Made by a program: the position numbers and the translations under genes
Shown here: positions 54,100 to 64,000 of the stretch, one piece after another
How positions within the stretch are numbered: position 1 is the first letter of the stretch
Layout: each line of letters opens with the position of its first letter
Origin: Megascapheus bottae
Lineage: Eukaryota > Chordata > Mammalia > Rodentia > Geomyidae
DNA: 64,000 nt
Assembly (NCBI GenBank): GCA_024803745.1
Contig: JANJXV010000013.1
Coordinates: 35,982,501 to 36,046,500 of the forward strand
Direction: 5' to 3'
The notes under the pieces: model-generated
What the model was told of the DNA's origin: nothing
Database searches by the model: none
The model's input: only the letters and a program-made list of their open reading frames with translations

Positions 54100-55070
54100 G
54101 GCTGATTGTCCAGTTCCATGCTAAACAGCTAGGCAGCCATGAAGAGAAACCAAAATAAAAGCCACTGTCAAAATGGCTATAATTCCCGGAGAGACCAACA
54201 GCCCATGCTTTCTCTTATATGTGAAAGCTAGATCTAAAATATATCAAGGCATGATAAATTATACAGGACTCTAGGCATTCACATATAGTGAGACCAAGAG
54301 AATCCTCTCAGGGGAGTACACAAAGGTGCAATGCCTATGTGCCTCTGAAAACATAAAATAATATTTATCAAAATGAACTCCAAGGCTCAGACCTGCAAAT
54401 GTTTTTCATTAAGATATCACATTTCTGCTTTTTTTTCTCTTTTATAAGGACAACAAAATTAATAGCTGTGGAAACATGTTAAAGGAACCAGAACTATTTG
54501 TAAAGGTATATCTGAGACATTTAATGTTTTCGAATAAGTTACAGAGGGAGGAGAGTATTGTTTTTAGAGAGAGGGTTTAGGGTTACAGAGGGAGGGAGGA
54601 GGGTTTTTATTTTTAGTCAGATCTAAAATACACTGGGAGATGACAAATTATTCAGGATTCTAGATGCTCACATACAGTGAGAGAAAAGAGGATATTTGTA
54701 TGAAAAAGTCACTGAGGTACAATGTTAAAGTGCCTCTTCATAGTTACATAAAACAATATACATACTGAAACAAACTCCAAGATACAGAAACACTTTTATC
54801 TTTTTTACCTTATAAATGGTATATTCATATGTATATCTTTGGAAGGGTGGGAGAAGGCACAGAACTCAAAAGAAAAGGGTTTCACCCTCCAGTGATCAGT
54901 GGAGCAGTGGACATTGGTGAACTGTACAACTCATGGGCAGAGATGGGAGGTAAGGATTGGGAGAGAATGAAAGAACAACTGTACAAAAGGAAATATACTC
55001 ATCACCTGACTCATATGATTGTAATCCCTCTATGCTTCACCTCTGTAACGATGAAGTAATACATCTAACA
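54100..55070 (+). mobile_element. L1-like 3' end region with an internal repeat
   Basis: Non-coding. 54230-54420 and 54618-54800 are diverged copies of the same ~190 bp (agatctaaaata; aaattatacaggactctagg / aaattattcaggattctaga). The end (agaacaactgtacaaaagga; cacctgactcatatgattgt) resembles rodent L1 3' ends. The family call is by eye. Confidence 0.45.
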
Positions 55071-55198
55071 AAAACGGGCCTCATGGGAATGGTTTTGACA
55101 ATTTTCCCTTTCCTCAGAATATGTTCGAAAATGTTGACTTTTCACTGCTCTTTTCTGTGAACTGCTCCCTTGTGGTTAGGAATATTAGAATTGTGTAT

Positions 55199-55424
55199 CA
55201 GCTGGGTGTTGGTGGCTCATGCCTATAGGAGACTGAGATCTGAGGATCATAGTTCAAAGCCAGTGTAGGCAAAAGTCTGTGAGACTCTACCTCCAATAAA
55301 CTATTCAGAAAAAGTCAGAAGTGGCACTGTGGTTCAAATGGTATGGCACTAGCTTTGAGCAAAAGTTTCAAGGACCATGCCAGGCCCAGAGTTCAAGCCC
55401 CAGGACCAACCAGGAAAAAAAAAT
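55199..55424 (+). repeat. B1-Geo SINE
   Basis: ggtggctcatgcctatagga, then gagttcaagccccaggacca. Confidence 0.85.
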
Positions 55425-55744
55425 TGTCTCTCACTTCCACTGCACACAAATTATGCTTTTTCCCCCCAGATTGTTTTGCTTCAGAGAAGCCTCCCTACCC
55501 ACTTCCACTAACAACTCCCCTCCCCCTCACCACTTTGCCCTGCCTAGCTTGTCTAACTGGGGCATCAACTATTTCTGTCTACTGAGATAGGGAAGAATCC
55601 TGGGGTCATGCTGGTTTCCTCTTACTTCACAAACTGCTATAACCTTTGAACACATCATCCCACCCCTCCAGAATTAAGCAACACTTAATTCTTTAAGGCA
55701 AAGTAGGTTTTGAGATTAAAAAAAAAAAGAAAAAAAAAGGAAGA

Positions 55745-55975
55745 GGCAAATTGGGGGGAGAGGGTGTATTTTACCTTGGTATCTAATATATTGTATGTTT
55801 ATTTGGTTATTTGAAATAGGATAGGGAAGGGGGAAAGCAAGATGAGGGGTGGGGGTGTGGGAGGGAAATGGGGACCAATACATGAGAAAAGGTATCAATG
55901 TGAGGTAATGCACCTTCTATCTGGTGAATATAATGCAACCCTTCTATTAATTACAATAAAATATATTTTTAAAAA
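55745..55975 (+). mobile_element. Retroposon-like 3' tail (unclassified)
   Basis: A G-rich segment (agatgaggggtgggggtgtg) followed by gtatcaatgtgaggtaatgc and aattacaataaaatatattt, as in LINE 3' ends. Confidence 0.35.
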
Positions 55976-56015
55976 ACAACAAAAAATGATATGAATGTGA
56001 AAGAACTATAAACCT

Positions 56016-56240
56016 GGGGCCAGGAGTGTGGCCTAGTGGTAGAGTGCTTGCCTAGTATGCACGAAGATCCGAGTTCGAGATCCGGGTTCAATTCCTCAGT
56101 ACCAAGTACACAGAAAAAAGCCACAAGTGGTGCTGTGGCTCAAGTGGTTGAGTTCTAGCCTTGAGAAAGCCCAAGGACAGTGCTCAGGCTTTGAGAAGGC
56201 CCAGGACTGGCAAAACAAAAACAACAACAACAAAAACCCC
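56016..56240 (+). repeat. ID-Geo SINE with a duplicated B-box segment
   Basis: gatccgagttcgagatccgg followed by gttcaattcc: the GATCCGRGTTC unit occurs twice in tandem. Confidence 0.9.
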
Positions 56241-56371
56241 CCACAAAAACACAACTATAAAGTCAATGTAATCTCTGCTTCCCATTAGAAGAAAGAGGTT
56301 GGAGACCCAGTGCACAAAGCAATTGCCTTAGACAGAACAATGCCTGTGTCTACAAAAAATGGGGTCAAACT

Positions 56372-56634
56372 CTATTCATTTTTTTTTTTCCTTGTAAGTC
56401 AAGGGGCTTAAATTCTGAGTGTTGTTCCTGAACTCTTTAGCTCAAGGCTACCACCCCACACCTGGAGCCACAGCCCCACTTCCTATTTTCTATCTAGTGA
56501 GTAATTGGAGATAATAATCTCTCTCTCTCTCTCTCTTTTTTTTTTTAAGTGCTGGGGCTGACTTTTAACCTGGATCCTCAGATCTCAGCCTTTTGAGTAG
56601 CTAGTTTTACAGGCATGAGCCACTGCGCCCAGCA
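56372..56634 (-). repeat. B1-Geo SINE with a (CT)n expansion
   Basis: gagccacagccccacttcct, (CT)n at 56518-56535 at the 'aatct' position, then gttttacaggcatgagccac. Confidence 0.85.
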
Positions 56635-56768
56635 GTCATAATCTATTCTAAGAACCTGTTGTAGCAGGCAGCCTTCCATGCAAGTGAACAGGCTAAAATT
56701 ACAGAGATTAGTCAGGATTATCCAGTTGGCCTTCTGTAATCACAGAGCCCTTAAAAGGAAGAAAGGAG

Positions 56769-56985
56769 GGCTGGGAGTTTGGCCTAGTGGTAGAGTTCTT
56801 GCTTAGCATGCACCAAGACCTGCGTTTGATTCCTCAGTACCACATACATAGAAAAAGCCAGAAGTGGTGCTGTGGCTCAAGTGGTAGAGCTCTAGCTTTG
56901 AGAAAGACCAAGGACAGTGCTCAGGCCTTGAGTTCAAGTCCAGGACTGGCAAAACAAAAAGAAAAAAAGAAAAGAAAAAGAAATA
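56769..56985 (+). repeat. ID-Geo SINE
   Basis: gggctgggagtttggcctag, then gtggctcaagtggtagagct. Confidence 0.93.
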
Positions 56986-57437
56986 CAAGTGGCTTCTAGG
57001 ACATAAGAATGGCCCTCAACTGCTATAATGGCCCTCAACCTACCTCACGAGGAAACCAGAACAAGATCCTTCAGTCACAAGGACTGTGTTGGCCAGTGCC
57101 TGAATAAGCAAAGACAGAGCCTTTGAAAAGAAACCCATACTCTCATTTTGGCTTTAAAGCCCAATGAAACACTTGTCAGAGTCTATAGGGATGATAGCAC
57201 TCCATGTTTAATGTGTGTTGTTTTAAGCTGGTAAATTTGTGGTGATGTTTTACAACAATTAAAAAAAAAAAGAGCCACACATGACACATGTCCCTGCTAC
57301 CAGAGATGGGAAGAACATTTGAACCAAGGAGTTCAGGACCAGCATGGGTTTGACCTACTCTCAAAAACAAAAGCCAAACCTAATTCAGCAACCTTAGTAT
57401 GGGAAAGAAGTACAATAGCATTAAAATCCTTGGACCA

Positions 57438-57500
57438 TGAAACTCCCAATTTCAGCAACCCAAGCAGCTAGGATTATAGGCATGAACTACCAGCATCTGG
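57438..57500 (-). repeat. B1-like head fragment
   Basis: caagcagctaggattatagg, then catgaactaccagcatctgg. Confidence 0.65.
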
Positions 57501-57630
57501 CATGGTGGGGGAATTCAACTTCTATAATACATTTGAGATCATTCTTATTTTAATATTTTGTGGCACTGAACACCTCAGGCATTGTATAATCTTACTACCA
57601 CTGAGCTATACCCCAAGAAGTATGTGGTGT

Positions 57631-57633
<3 letters not shown>

Positions 57634-57681
<48 letters not shown>
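57634..57681. repeat. (GT)n microsatellite
   Basis: About 24 units in CD59 intron 1. Confidence 0.95.
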
Positions 57682-57682
<1 letters not shown>

Positions 57683-57689
57683 GTGAATA

Positions 57690-57896
57690 CTGGGGGCTTC
57701 ATACTTTCCTTTTCACTCACTCAAGGTTGTCATCATCCTACCTCTTGTGCCAAAGCTCTGTTTCTGGCTTTTTACTGGTTAATTAAGGATAAGAGTGTTC
57801 TCACAGACTTTTTCACCAGGCCCAGCTAGGAACCATGATCCTCAGATCTCATTCTCCTGAGTAGCTGGGATTATAGGTATGAGCCACCACCACTAG
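57690..57896 (-). repeat. B1-Geo SINE
   Basis: tactggttaattaaggataa, then gattataggtatgagccacc. Confidence 0.8.
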
Positions 57897-57954
57897 ATTC
57901 CAAGAATTTTTAACAGCACCATTAACTGCTTGGGGCTGATGAACTGCAAGACTA

Positions 57955-58030
57955 GACATGTCCTTAAAAACAAAACCTTAATATCTTCATTTTATAGGAA
58001 ATCAATGGAGGCCCAGGAGGATGAAATTAC
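57955..58030 (-). repeat. MIR fragment
   Basis: cttcattttataggaaatca, then atggaggcccaggag. Confidence 0.5.
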
Positions 58031-58438
58031 CAGTCTGAAGGCAACAGGATAGTGGAGAAGTCACTGGGGACGATGCACCTTGCTTCTGTAGCTCAGGGGC
58101 TGGGGACATATATTTGGATGAACATAATCCGGGGTAAGCAGTGCCTGAGGGCCTGCTTATCCTTAGCCACTTTGCACATGCTGTAGCAAGTACGTCAACC
58201 ACAATTCAGAGCAACACTGCATCAGCAAGTAGAGACTAGAAAACTCCACCACCACAATGGAAGAGCCCCTCCCAGACACACAGGTGCTGGGCCAGCGATG
58301 ACCCAGAATTCTCAAGAGCACCCAGACCTGCCAGATTTCCCTGCCAAAGCCTCTTTGAACTTGTTCCAGGATCTGAGTAAGTGGCTGAAGAAAACCTCTC
58401 CTCAGGACACTCCCACCCTAAAATCCATCTTACCAAGG

Positions 58439-58490
58439 CCTGTCTGTCTTCCTGTCTGTCTGTCTGTCTGTCTGTGTGTCTGTCTGTCTC
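58439..58490. repeat. (TCTG)n microsatellite
   Basis: About 12 tetranucleotide units with two interruptions. Confidence 0.95.
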
Positions 58491-58943
58491 TTCTGTATTT
58501 AGAAGGCTCTCTTTTCTCTTCCTGACCACTAGGTAAAATAGAATGTTTTTCTTTGAGCAGCTTTCACTTTTTCCTGGATACGCGTGATTTTTAATATGAG
58601 ATCTCACTCTTTGTCCACCTGGCCTAAATGAACATCCCACCGGACAAATATTACTCCCCTGCTCCTGCTTCCCACCCCCAGGCTTGTTTGTCTTCTCAGT
58701 TCTTTTGAACTGGAACAAAAAAAAATGTCCCCAATGCAAACACACACAACTGCAGCAGGATTCCGGAATGCCTGAATAATTAACTGTTCTCACTACCAGG
58801 TTCCCTTTCCTGGCACAATTTCATTTCACCCTGACAGCTAAATGCGGCTTGGTGAAGCAAGGCCAATGATGTTGCTGATGGGGAAATGAGAGAAAACAGC
58901 AGCACTGCTACTTAACAACAGCGCACCAACACCACGAGACAAA

Positions 58944-58964
58944 GTATATTAAGTATATTATATA

Positions 58965-59007
<43 letters not shown>
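58944..59007. repeat. (TA)n microsatellite close to the CD59 promoter
   Basis: About 55 bp of near-pure TA ending in (CA)5, about 460 bp inside intron 1 from exon 1. Confidence 0.95.
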
Positions 59008-59464
59008 GTTATTGTAAAAGCTGACCTTCACACTCTAAGGAGACCCAAAGACATAAAGCTGTCTTGCTCCGTCCAGTTCCAGAGTCGGACCCAGACCGGA
59101 GTGGATGAAAAGGGTGGTGGGCCCTGACCCTCGTGCTTTCGGAGTGATTTCTTTGTTTAGATCCAGGCGTTCCCCTGGAGATTCGGGAGCAAGAATGGAG
59201 AATGGGAAAAGTCAGCACACAGGGCGACAACGCGCGCGAGCCTCTGGGCCCGGTGGAGCTGCAAGCCCGGGGCCCGCTAGGTCCTGGGCTGGCCGCCCAG
59301 GCGCTAGCGCTCCTGCCAGGCCCTTCAGGCCCGCGATGATGGAAGGCTGAGGCGCCCGGCTGGGGAAACCTGGCGCCTCCTGGCGTCCCTGGGCCCGACG
59401 CCGCGAGCCCCCGAGTCCCGGCCCGCCCGTGCGTCCGAAGCCGGCCCCAGCGCTCGGATCTTAC

Positions 59465-59575
59465 CTGCGCCGAACAACGCGCCCGCACCTCGTACCTGCG
59501 CCACTGAAGCACTGAGGGCCGCTGGCTGGCTCCGCTCCAGAGGCCGCCGGGCTTCCACCCAGCGGAGGGGCTCCG
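59465..59575 (-). other. CD59: CD59 non-coding exon 1 (approximate 5' end)
   Basis: The minus strand reads GGCGCAG then GTAAGATC, a strong donor with GT at 59464-59463, inside a CpG island just below clustered GC boxes. Human CD59 also has a non-coding exon 1 spliced to the signal-peptide exon. A second donor-like site, GGCGCAG then GTACGAG, ends at 59496, 31 nt further upstream. The start of the exon is inferred. Confidence 0.6.
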
Positions 59576-59592
59576 CCCCGCCCCGCCCCGCC
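59573..59592. promoter_or_regulatory. Clustered GC boxes (Sp1-type)
   Basis: Overlapping CCCCGCCCCG units, about 110-130 bp upstream of the exon 1 donor. Confidence 0.6.
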
Positions 59593-59814
59593 GCCTCGCG
59601 GAACCCAATCCCGACACGCGCCGGTCCGCGCCGCCGCGGAGAGCCGGCGCGCCCAGCTCCCCGGCCAGGACCCACGCCCTAGGAAACTCCCTCCGGATTC
59701 CTCGCGTCATATTGAGCGTGTTCCCGCGTCGCCCCTCCGCTCAGGTCGGCGGCCCCGCGGCGGCCACCAGGACACATTGTTACGCGTGTACAGCTTTATG
59801 GGGTGGGCGGAGAG

Positions 59815-59970
59815 AGAATCTGCGGGTCTCGGTTCAAAGCCAGGCCAGGCAGGAAAGGCTGAGAGCCTGGAAATGAGCTGTAGCGCAAACACGAGAGCGC
59901 CCGCCTGGAACGAAGAGGCGAAGGGGGTCGTGCCCCAGTTCAAGCTCCATACCGCGGCAGCAGCAGCAGA
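59815..59970 (+). repeat. GC-rich B1-Geo-like SINE segment
   Basis: ggtctcggttcaaagccagg, then atgagctgtagcgcaaacac and ccagttcaagctccatacc. CpG sites are unusually well kept for a SINE. Confidence 0.5.
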
Positions 59971-60199
59971 AAGAAAGCCCAGGCGCCCGCCATCCCGGGA
60001 ACTGAGCCGCGCCGCTTATCGGGGTGGGCTTTTGCCATTCGAAGCCGCTGGATGACTCAGCTGCTCCGGTAGGATAAAGTGAGCGGGCGAGGGCGGTCCA
60101 GGCCAACAGAACCACCCCCACACAAAGCGCTGCGGAGCAGAAGCCAGTAACATATGTGGAGGAGAACAGTTGGTGTAAAGAAGACAGCAGGCACTGCGC

Positions 60200-60346
60200 T
60201 TGCACGCTCTGCTCGAGGCGAGCGCTCTGCCACTCGAGCCAGAACGCCACTTCCGGCTTTTTCTGTGTATGGGGTACTGAGGCATCGAACCCAGGCTTTC
60301 GTGCATGCTAGGTGAGCGCTCTACCACGAGTCTATGCAACCAGCCC
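60200..60346 (-). repeat. ID-Geo SINE
   Basis: gcatcgaacccaggctttcg, then gtgagcgctctaccacgagt. Confidence 0.8.
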
Positions 60347-60887
60347 ACAGGGGGCGGGGTCCCCTGTTAACGCCTCTTTAACCAAATGGAAGATACGGCC
60401 ACCACCTGTCCTCTTAGCAAGGATAGTATGTGCTGATTTTCACAAGAAAGGCCCACGTTCACTAACAGTCCATGGCTGGGTTAGAGTTCTTCAGTTTTTC
60501 AATGGTGACATTGTTAAAATAGCACAATGAATCCTGTGTGTTATACACTGAGAGTTTAAAAAATGTGAAGTTCCTTTCAAATGAAGGAACTGCTTTTAGA
60601 CTTTTCCTCCTGCTTTCAGTAACGTCATGTGTACTGAGCTAGGAAGAAGCCAACAAAGGCCATCCAATGGCCAGAAGGACATCCTAACATTTAAGTGACA
60701 CAAATATGTATGTTTCACATGTTGAAACAATTTCAAGTGGAAGTTATCCACTACATTTTTAATGATCTGTGTTTACTGGAAGGATATTCCTGGAAAATGT
60801 ATTTTAACAGTAATTTCTCTTGCATGTTAAAAACCAACAAAACAACCACCACCACCCACCAAAAGCACAAAGTTACCAGTTGTGGCG

Positions 60888-61225
60888 GCTCACACTTGTA
60901 ACTCCAGTACTTGGGAAGCAAGACAGCACAAGGATAAGTGGCTCAAGGCAGACTCAGGGAAATAAGACTCTCATCTCCACCAACAAGTGGGGCACAGTGG
61001 CATGTATGCCTGATAGTCCAGCTATGCAGGCGGCATAGCTGGGAGGATAGGCGTCTGAGGCCAGCCTAGGGCAAAAACAAAACAAAAAACGAACATGAGA
61101 TCCTATTTAGACCAAAACACAAGTCTGAAAAACTAAAGTACAAAAAGAGTCATGGTTCAAGTGGCAGAGTGTCTACTAGTCAGAGGTTCTGAGTTCAAAT
61201 TCCATTTCTGCCAAAGCATACAAAC
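60888..61225 (+). repeat. Diverged B1-like dimer plus ID-like unit
   Basis: ggctcacacttgtaactcca; ggcatgtatgcctgatagtc; then catggttcaagtggcagagt. Confidence 0.6.
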
Positions 61226-61587
61226 ATACTGTGATAGGTTAGAACAAGCTGACAGAAAAATCAGAAAACATCTGCAAACAAGCCAGAGTCAGCAACTAAA
61301 AGAAATCATATGAAAAATTTAGAAAGGAATTACTACTACTTATGTTTGAATTCATGATTTCAATCTTGTTGGGCAGATACTATTACTTAAGCTATTCCAG
61401 CATGATTTAAATATTTTATATATGAACAAAAAATCCATAGTGGCTACATGTTTGGGAACCATTTTTTCCAGAGTGACTTTTGCTTCCTCATACTTGAATG
61501 ATTAAGATGTTAAGGCATTGAAGACAAGATGCATGGCTCAAGCAGTAGACCACTTGCAAGGCTTTGGGTTAATTTCTCAGAACTGGG

Positions 61588-61589
<2 letters not shown>

Positions 61590-61622
<33 letters not shown>
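61590..61622. repeat. (CA)n microsatellite
   Basis: About 16 units after an ID-like fragment (61530-61588). Confidence 0.95.
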
Positions 61623-61625
<3 letters not shown>

Positions 61626-61682
61626 TCATACTATACAATGTTTATATTGTATTTATAATTCTAAAAATTATATTAGAACAGG

Positions 61683-61867
61683 GCTGAGAGTTTGGCCTAG
61701 TGGTAAGAGTACGTCCCTAGCATGCACAAAGACCAGGGTTCAATTCCTTGCTACCATACACATAGAAAAAGCCAGAAGTGGTGCTGTGGCACAAGTGGTA
61801 AAACTCTAGCCTTGAGAAAGTCCAAGGACAGTGCTCAGACCCCGAGTTCATGCTCTAGGACTGGCAA
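61683..61867 (+). repeat. ID-Geo SINE
   Basis: gggttcaattccttgctacc, then gtggcacaagtggtaaaact. The tail is (TA)n. Confidence 0.9.
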
Positions 61868-61907
61868 AATATATATATATATATATATATATGTGTATGT
61901 ATGTATT
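61868..61907. repeat. (TA)n / (TATG)n tract
   Basis: Follows the SINE right module directly. Confidence 0.9.
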
Positions 61908-61977
61908 AGAACAGCAAGTGAATCCTTTTAAGAACATATTTTCATCTATCACTACCACTTTCCCTCTCCCCACCCCG

Positions 61978-62214
61978 CCAATCATGCCAGTCCTGGAGCT
62001 TGAACTCTGGGCCAGGCTGCTGCCCGTGAGCTCCTTTTGCTGAAGGCTAGCATGCTACCACTTGAACCACACCACCACTTCTGGCTTTTTCTATCATTTT
62101 ATTTGAAGATAAGCGTCTCATAGACTTTTCTGGCTGGGCAGGCTTTGAACCATGATCCTCTGATCTCAGCCTCTTGATTAGCTAGGTTATAGGCATGAGG
62201 CACCAGTCTGGCAT
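61978..62214 (-). repeat. B1-Geo SINE
   Basis: gccagtcctggagcttgaac, then cagcctcttgattagctagg. Confidence 0.85.
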
Positions 62215-62235
62215 ATCCCCTTTATTTCATTATTT

Positions 62236-62466
62236 TGTGTGTGTGCTGGTACTGGGGTTTGAACTTGGGGCCTGGACATTCTCTCTCCTTTTATTGCTTA
62301 ACATGGCACTCTGCTATTTGAGCCACACCTCCACTTTCAGCTTTTTTCGGGTTACTTGAAAGTGTCTTGAGTCTTATACACTTTCCTGCCTCAGCTGGTG
62401 TTAAACAACAACCCTTAATTCTCAGCCTTCTAAGCAGCTAAAATTATAGGCTCAAGCCCCAGCTAC
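62236..62466 (-). repeat. B1-Geo SINE, diverged
   Basis: ctggtactggggtttgaact, then atttgagccacacctccact. Confidence 0.7.
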
Positions 62467-63751
62467 AAACACCTCTTGAATGGTCTAAACCACACAGAAC
62501 TGATAGCTAATTCAATATCCTTGTCAGGTACAGTCTCAACATTATAAGCACACTCTTTGCTTTGGCCATGATTACCATGGTGCTGAAGAAGAGACCTTTC
62601 TGAGTCATTTGTTCAGGTCACTAGTTGTTTCTTTGTATCTGATAGGAACCTCTCCTCAACCTTCACACCTCATTACCTCTGGTGAAGCAGACTTCAAGAG
62701 AGTCTATCACTTCCTTCTAGTTCTTTCGGTCATAGGTATCATGGAATGACTGCTCAGCAAGAACCATCACTGACTTTCCTTCCACTTCCGGAGTCCTCTT
62801 AAGTCCCAGGGCACTCACTACATGGAGCCTCCGAATGGCACAGCAGAGAATTTTGTATGTTTAGGGATCGATATGAACAAAATTAAAGTTTAAATCCAGC
62901 ACAGGAGAAAACGATGCTTTGCCACTATAAATAGGAGATGTACAAGGCTGCGTCCAGTACCTAGTGTCTATGTGGTCTGTGGCTGATGGAATCATTGTTG
63001 CACAATAAGGGACTGACAGAAAACATGGGAATAAAGGAGGAAACCCTTTTGATGTCTCAATCTGTAAGAAAAAGTGTGCCTTCCTGTTTAGATCTCAATA
63101 TTGCACCCTTCTCTCACTGCTTTTCCTAGTTGGGGAAAATGGATGGTGGGGCACAAAGTCAGGATGCCTGACTGATTTATGTACTCAGGTGGTGAGCCAA
63201 CAAGTATCAACCATACTTTCTATCTCAAGAGTAAAGGCTTATTAATTAATTTATGGGAAATGGGCAATAACACGGAATACAAGATTGAAACCCGAATTTG
63301 TAAAATGTAAGCTCTTAACACTTGGAGGATTTCATTCCAAACCCAATTATATACTGACAAAAACAAAAAACAAACTGTGTTTCAGGAAAGCATCCTTAAT
63401 CCTAACAAAGTGGATAAAAGAGAAACAAAATAGAATATTTACAAATTTAGAATCCATGAGACAATATGAGGAATCTTGTCAGTAAAAAAAACCCCGACAG
63501 TATATACTTTTACACACTTTAAAATAATGCATCTGTAAATAACCAAGGTCAGCATGAGGATTTTTAACTTAAACTTAAGATCATCATACTGAAGACCTTA
63601 AATTCAAGTTGTAATGAAGAAAACTTTGTTTAGAATGTGGTGGTTTCAATTCACGTATAGATTGTTTAAGAAAAGATAAGCCATTAGAGTTCGAGTTAGT
63701 CAACTGGATAAAATATTAGGAATTGCTTAATGGAATACCTAATTACAAACT

Positions 63752-63958
63752 TTACTTCTTTTTTTTTTTTTTTTTGGCCAGTCCTGGGCTTGAGTTCAGC
63801 ACTTGAGCACTGTTGTTGGGTTTTCTCAAGGCTCTACCACTTGAATCACAGCACCATTTCTGCCTTTTTTCTATGTATGTGGTACCAAGGAACCAAGATC
63901 CTCGGGTCTTCGTGCATGGTAGGTAATCACTCTACCAGTAGGCCAAACTCCTGGCCCC
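63752..63958 (-). repeat. ID-Geo SINE
   Basis: ttggccagtcctgggcttga, then ctctaccagtaggccaaact. Confidence 0.92.
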
Positions 63959-64000
63959 CAAACTTTACTTATTTCAAAATAACTCACAACTCCAAGTCTT

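Larger units (their letters stand above)
51924..59464 (-). other. CD59: CD59 intron 1
   Basis: 7.5 kb. It contains several ID-Geo and B1-Geo SINEs, an L1-like 3' end region (54100-55070), another retroposon-like tail (55745-55975), a (GT)n, a (TCTG)n and a (TA)n tract, and an AT-rich palindrome at 52300-52315. No coding exon was seen. Confidence 0.8.
59200..59780. promoter_or_regulatory. CpG island, CD59 promoter
   Basis: Dense CG and GC-rich sequence. Three to four overlapping GC boxes (CCCCGCCCCGCC) at 59573-59592 are typical Sp1 sites. No TATA box is obvious, in line with the TATA-less CD59 promoter known in humans. The island's open frame of 233 codons on the minus strand is not regarded as a gene. 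Confidence 0.75.
59780..64000. other. Region upstream of CD59
   Basis: No coding exon was recognised. A degenerate SINE-like segment lies at 59815-59970, with further SINEs from 60200. 62470-63750 shows no recognisable element. Confidence 0.6.

Noticed and set aside
57502..57829. Cys/Val-repeat frames, also at 29243, 37174, 37364 and 46523
   Set aside because: Translations of (GT)n microsatellites.
59009..59710. 233-codon open frame on the - strand
   Set aside because: It runs through the CD59 exon 1 donor and CpG island; Ser/Gly/Ala/Arg-rich composition and no known protein. GC-rich DNA gives long chance frames.

Overview
The window is rodent nuclear DNA, most likely from Geomyoidea (kangaroo rats, pocket mice, pocket gophers). 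Two signs support this. First, the protein-coding exons are mammalian, with consensus splice sites. Second, the non-coding DNA is crowded with a composite SINE: an ID-like (tRNA-derived) head fused to a right-hand module, the arrangement described as IDL-Geo in Geomyoidea. A second family joins the same right-hand module to a 7SL/B1-like head. The species cannot be settled from the sequence alone. There is no bacterial gene, operon, phage or CRISPR array.

Layout. (1) Positions 1-15261, + strand: the last five coding exons of KIAA1549L (exons at 3043, 7042, 9318, 11114 and 14980), giving the last 343 residues of the protein, followed by a 3' UTR with a poly(A) signal at 17017-17022. (2) About 17.05-30.6 kb: intergenic DNA with SINEs, simple repeats and one old MaLR-type LTR fragment. 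(3) 30604-32243, - strand: C11orf91, complete in two coding exons, with a CpG-island promoter. It is tail-to-tail with KIAA1549L. (4) About 32.6-43.1 kb: SINE-rich spacer. (5) 43241 to about 59.6 kb, - strand: CD59, complete: a non-coding first exon in a CpG island near 59.5 kb, then coding exons at 51905-51839 (signal peptide), 46964-46863 and 43449-43241. (6) About 59.8-64 kb: DNA upstream of CD59 with SINEs and microsatellites.

The order KIAA1549L(+), C11orf91(-), CD59(-) matches human 11p13. This also identifies the first gene as KIAA1549L and not its paralogue KIAA1549. The three genes do not form a pathway. CD59 is a GPI-anchored inhibitor of the complement membrane attack complex. KIAA1549L is a poorly understood membrane protein of the UPF0606 family. 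C11orf91 is uncharacterised.

Nothing here looks like a new molecular machine. The most interesting material is in the repeats: the right-hand SINE module carries its own A-box and B-box-like motifs and is shared by two unrelated heads; two SINE-into-SINE insertions hit the same internal position of the host SINE; a SINE subfamily carries an internal duplication of about 54 bp; and inverted SINE pairs lie just downstream of the CD59 stop codon and inside a CD59 intron. SINE boundaries below are read by eye and are approximate.
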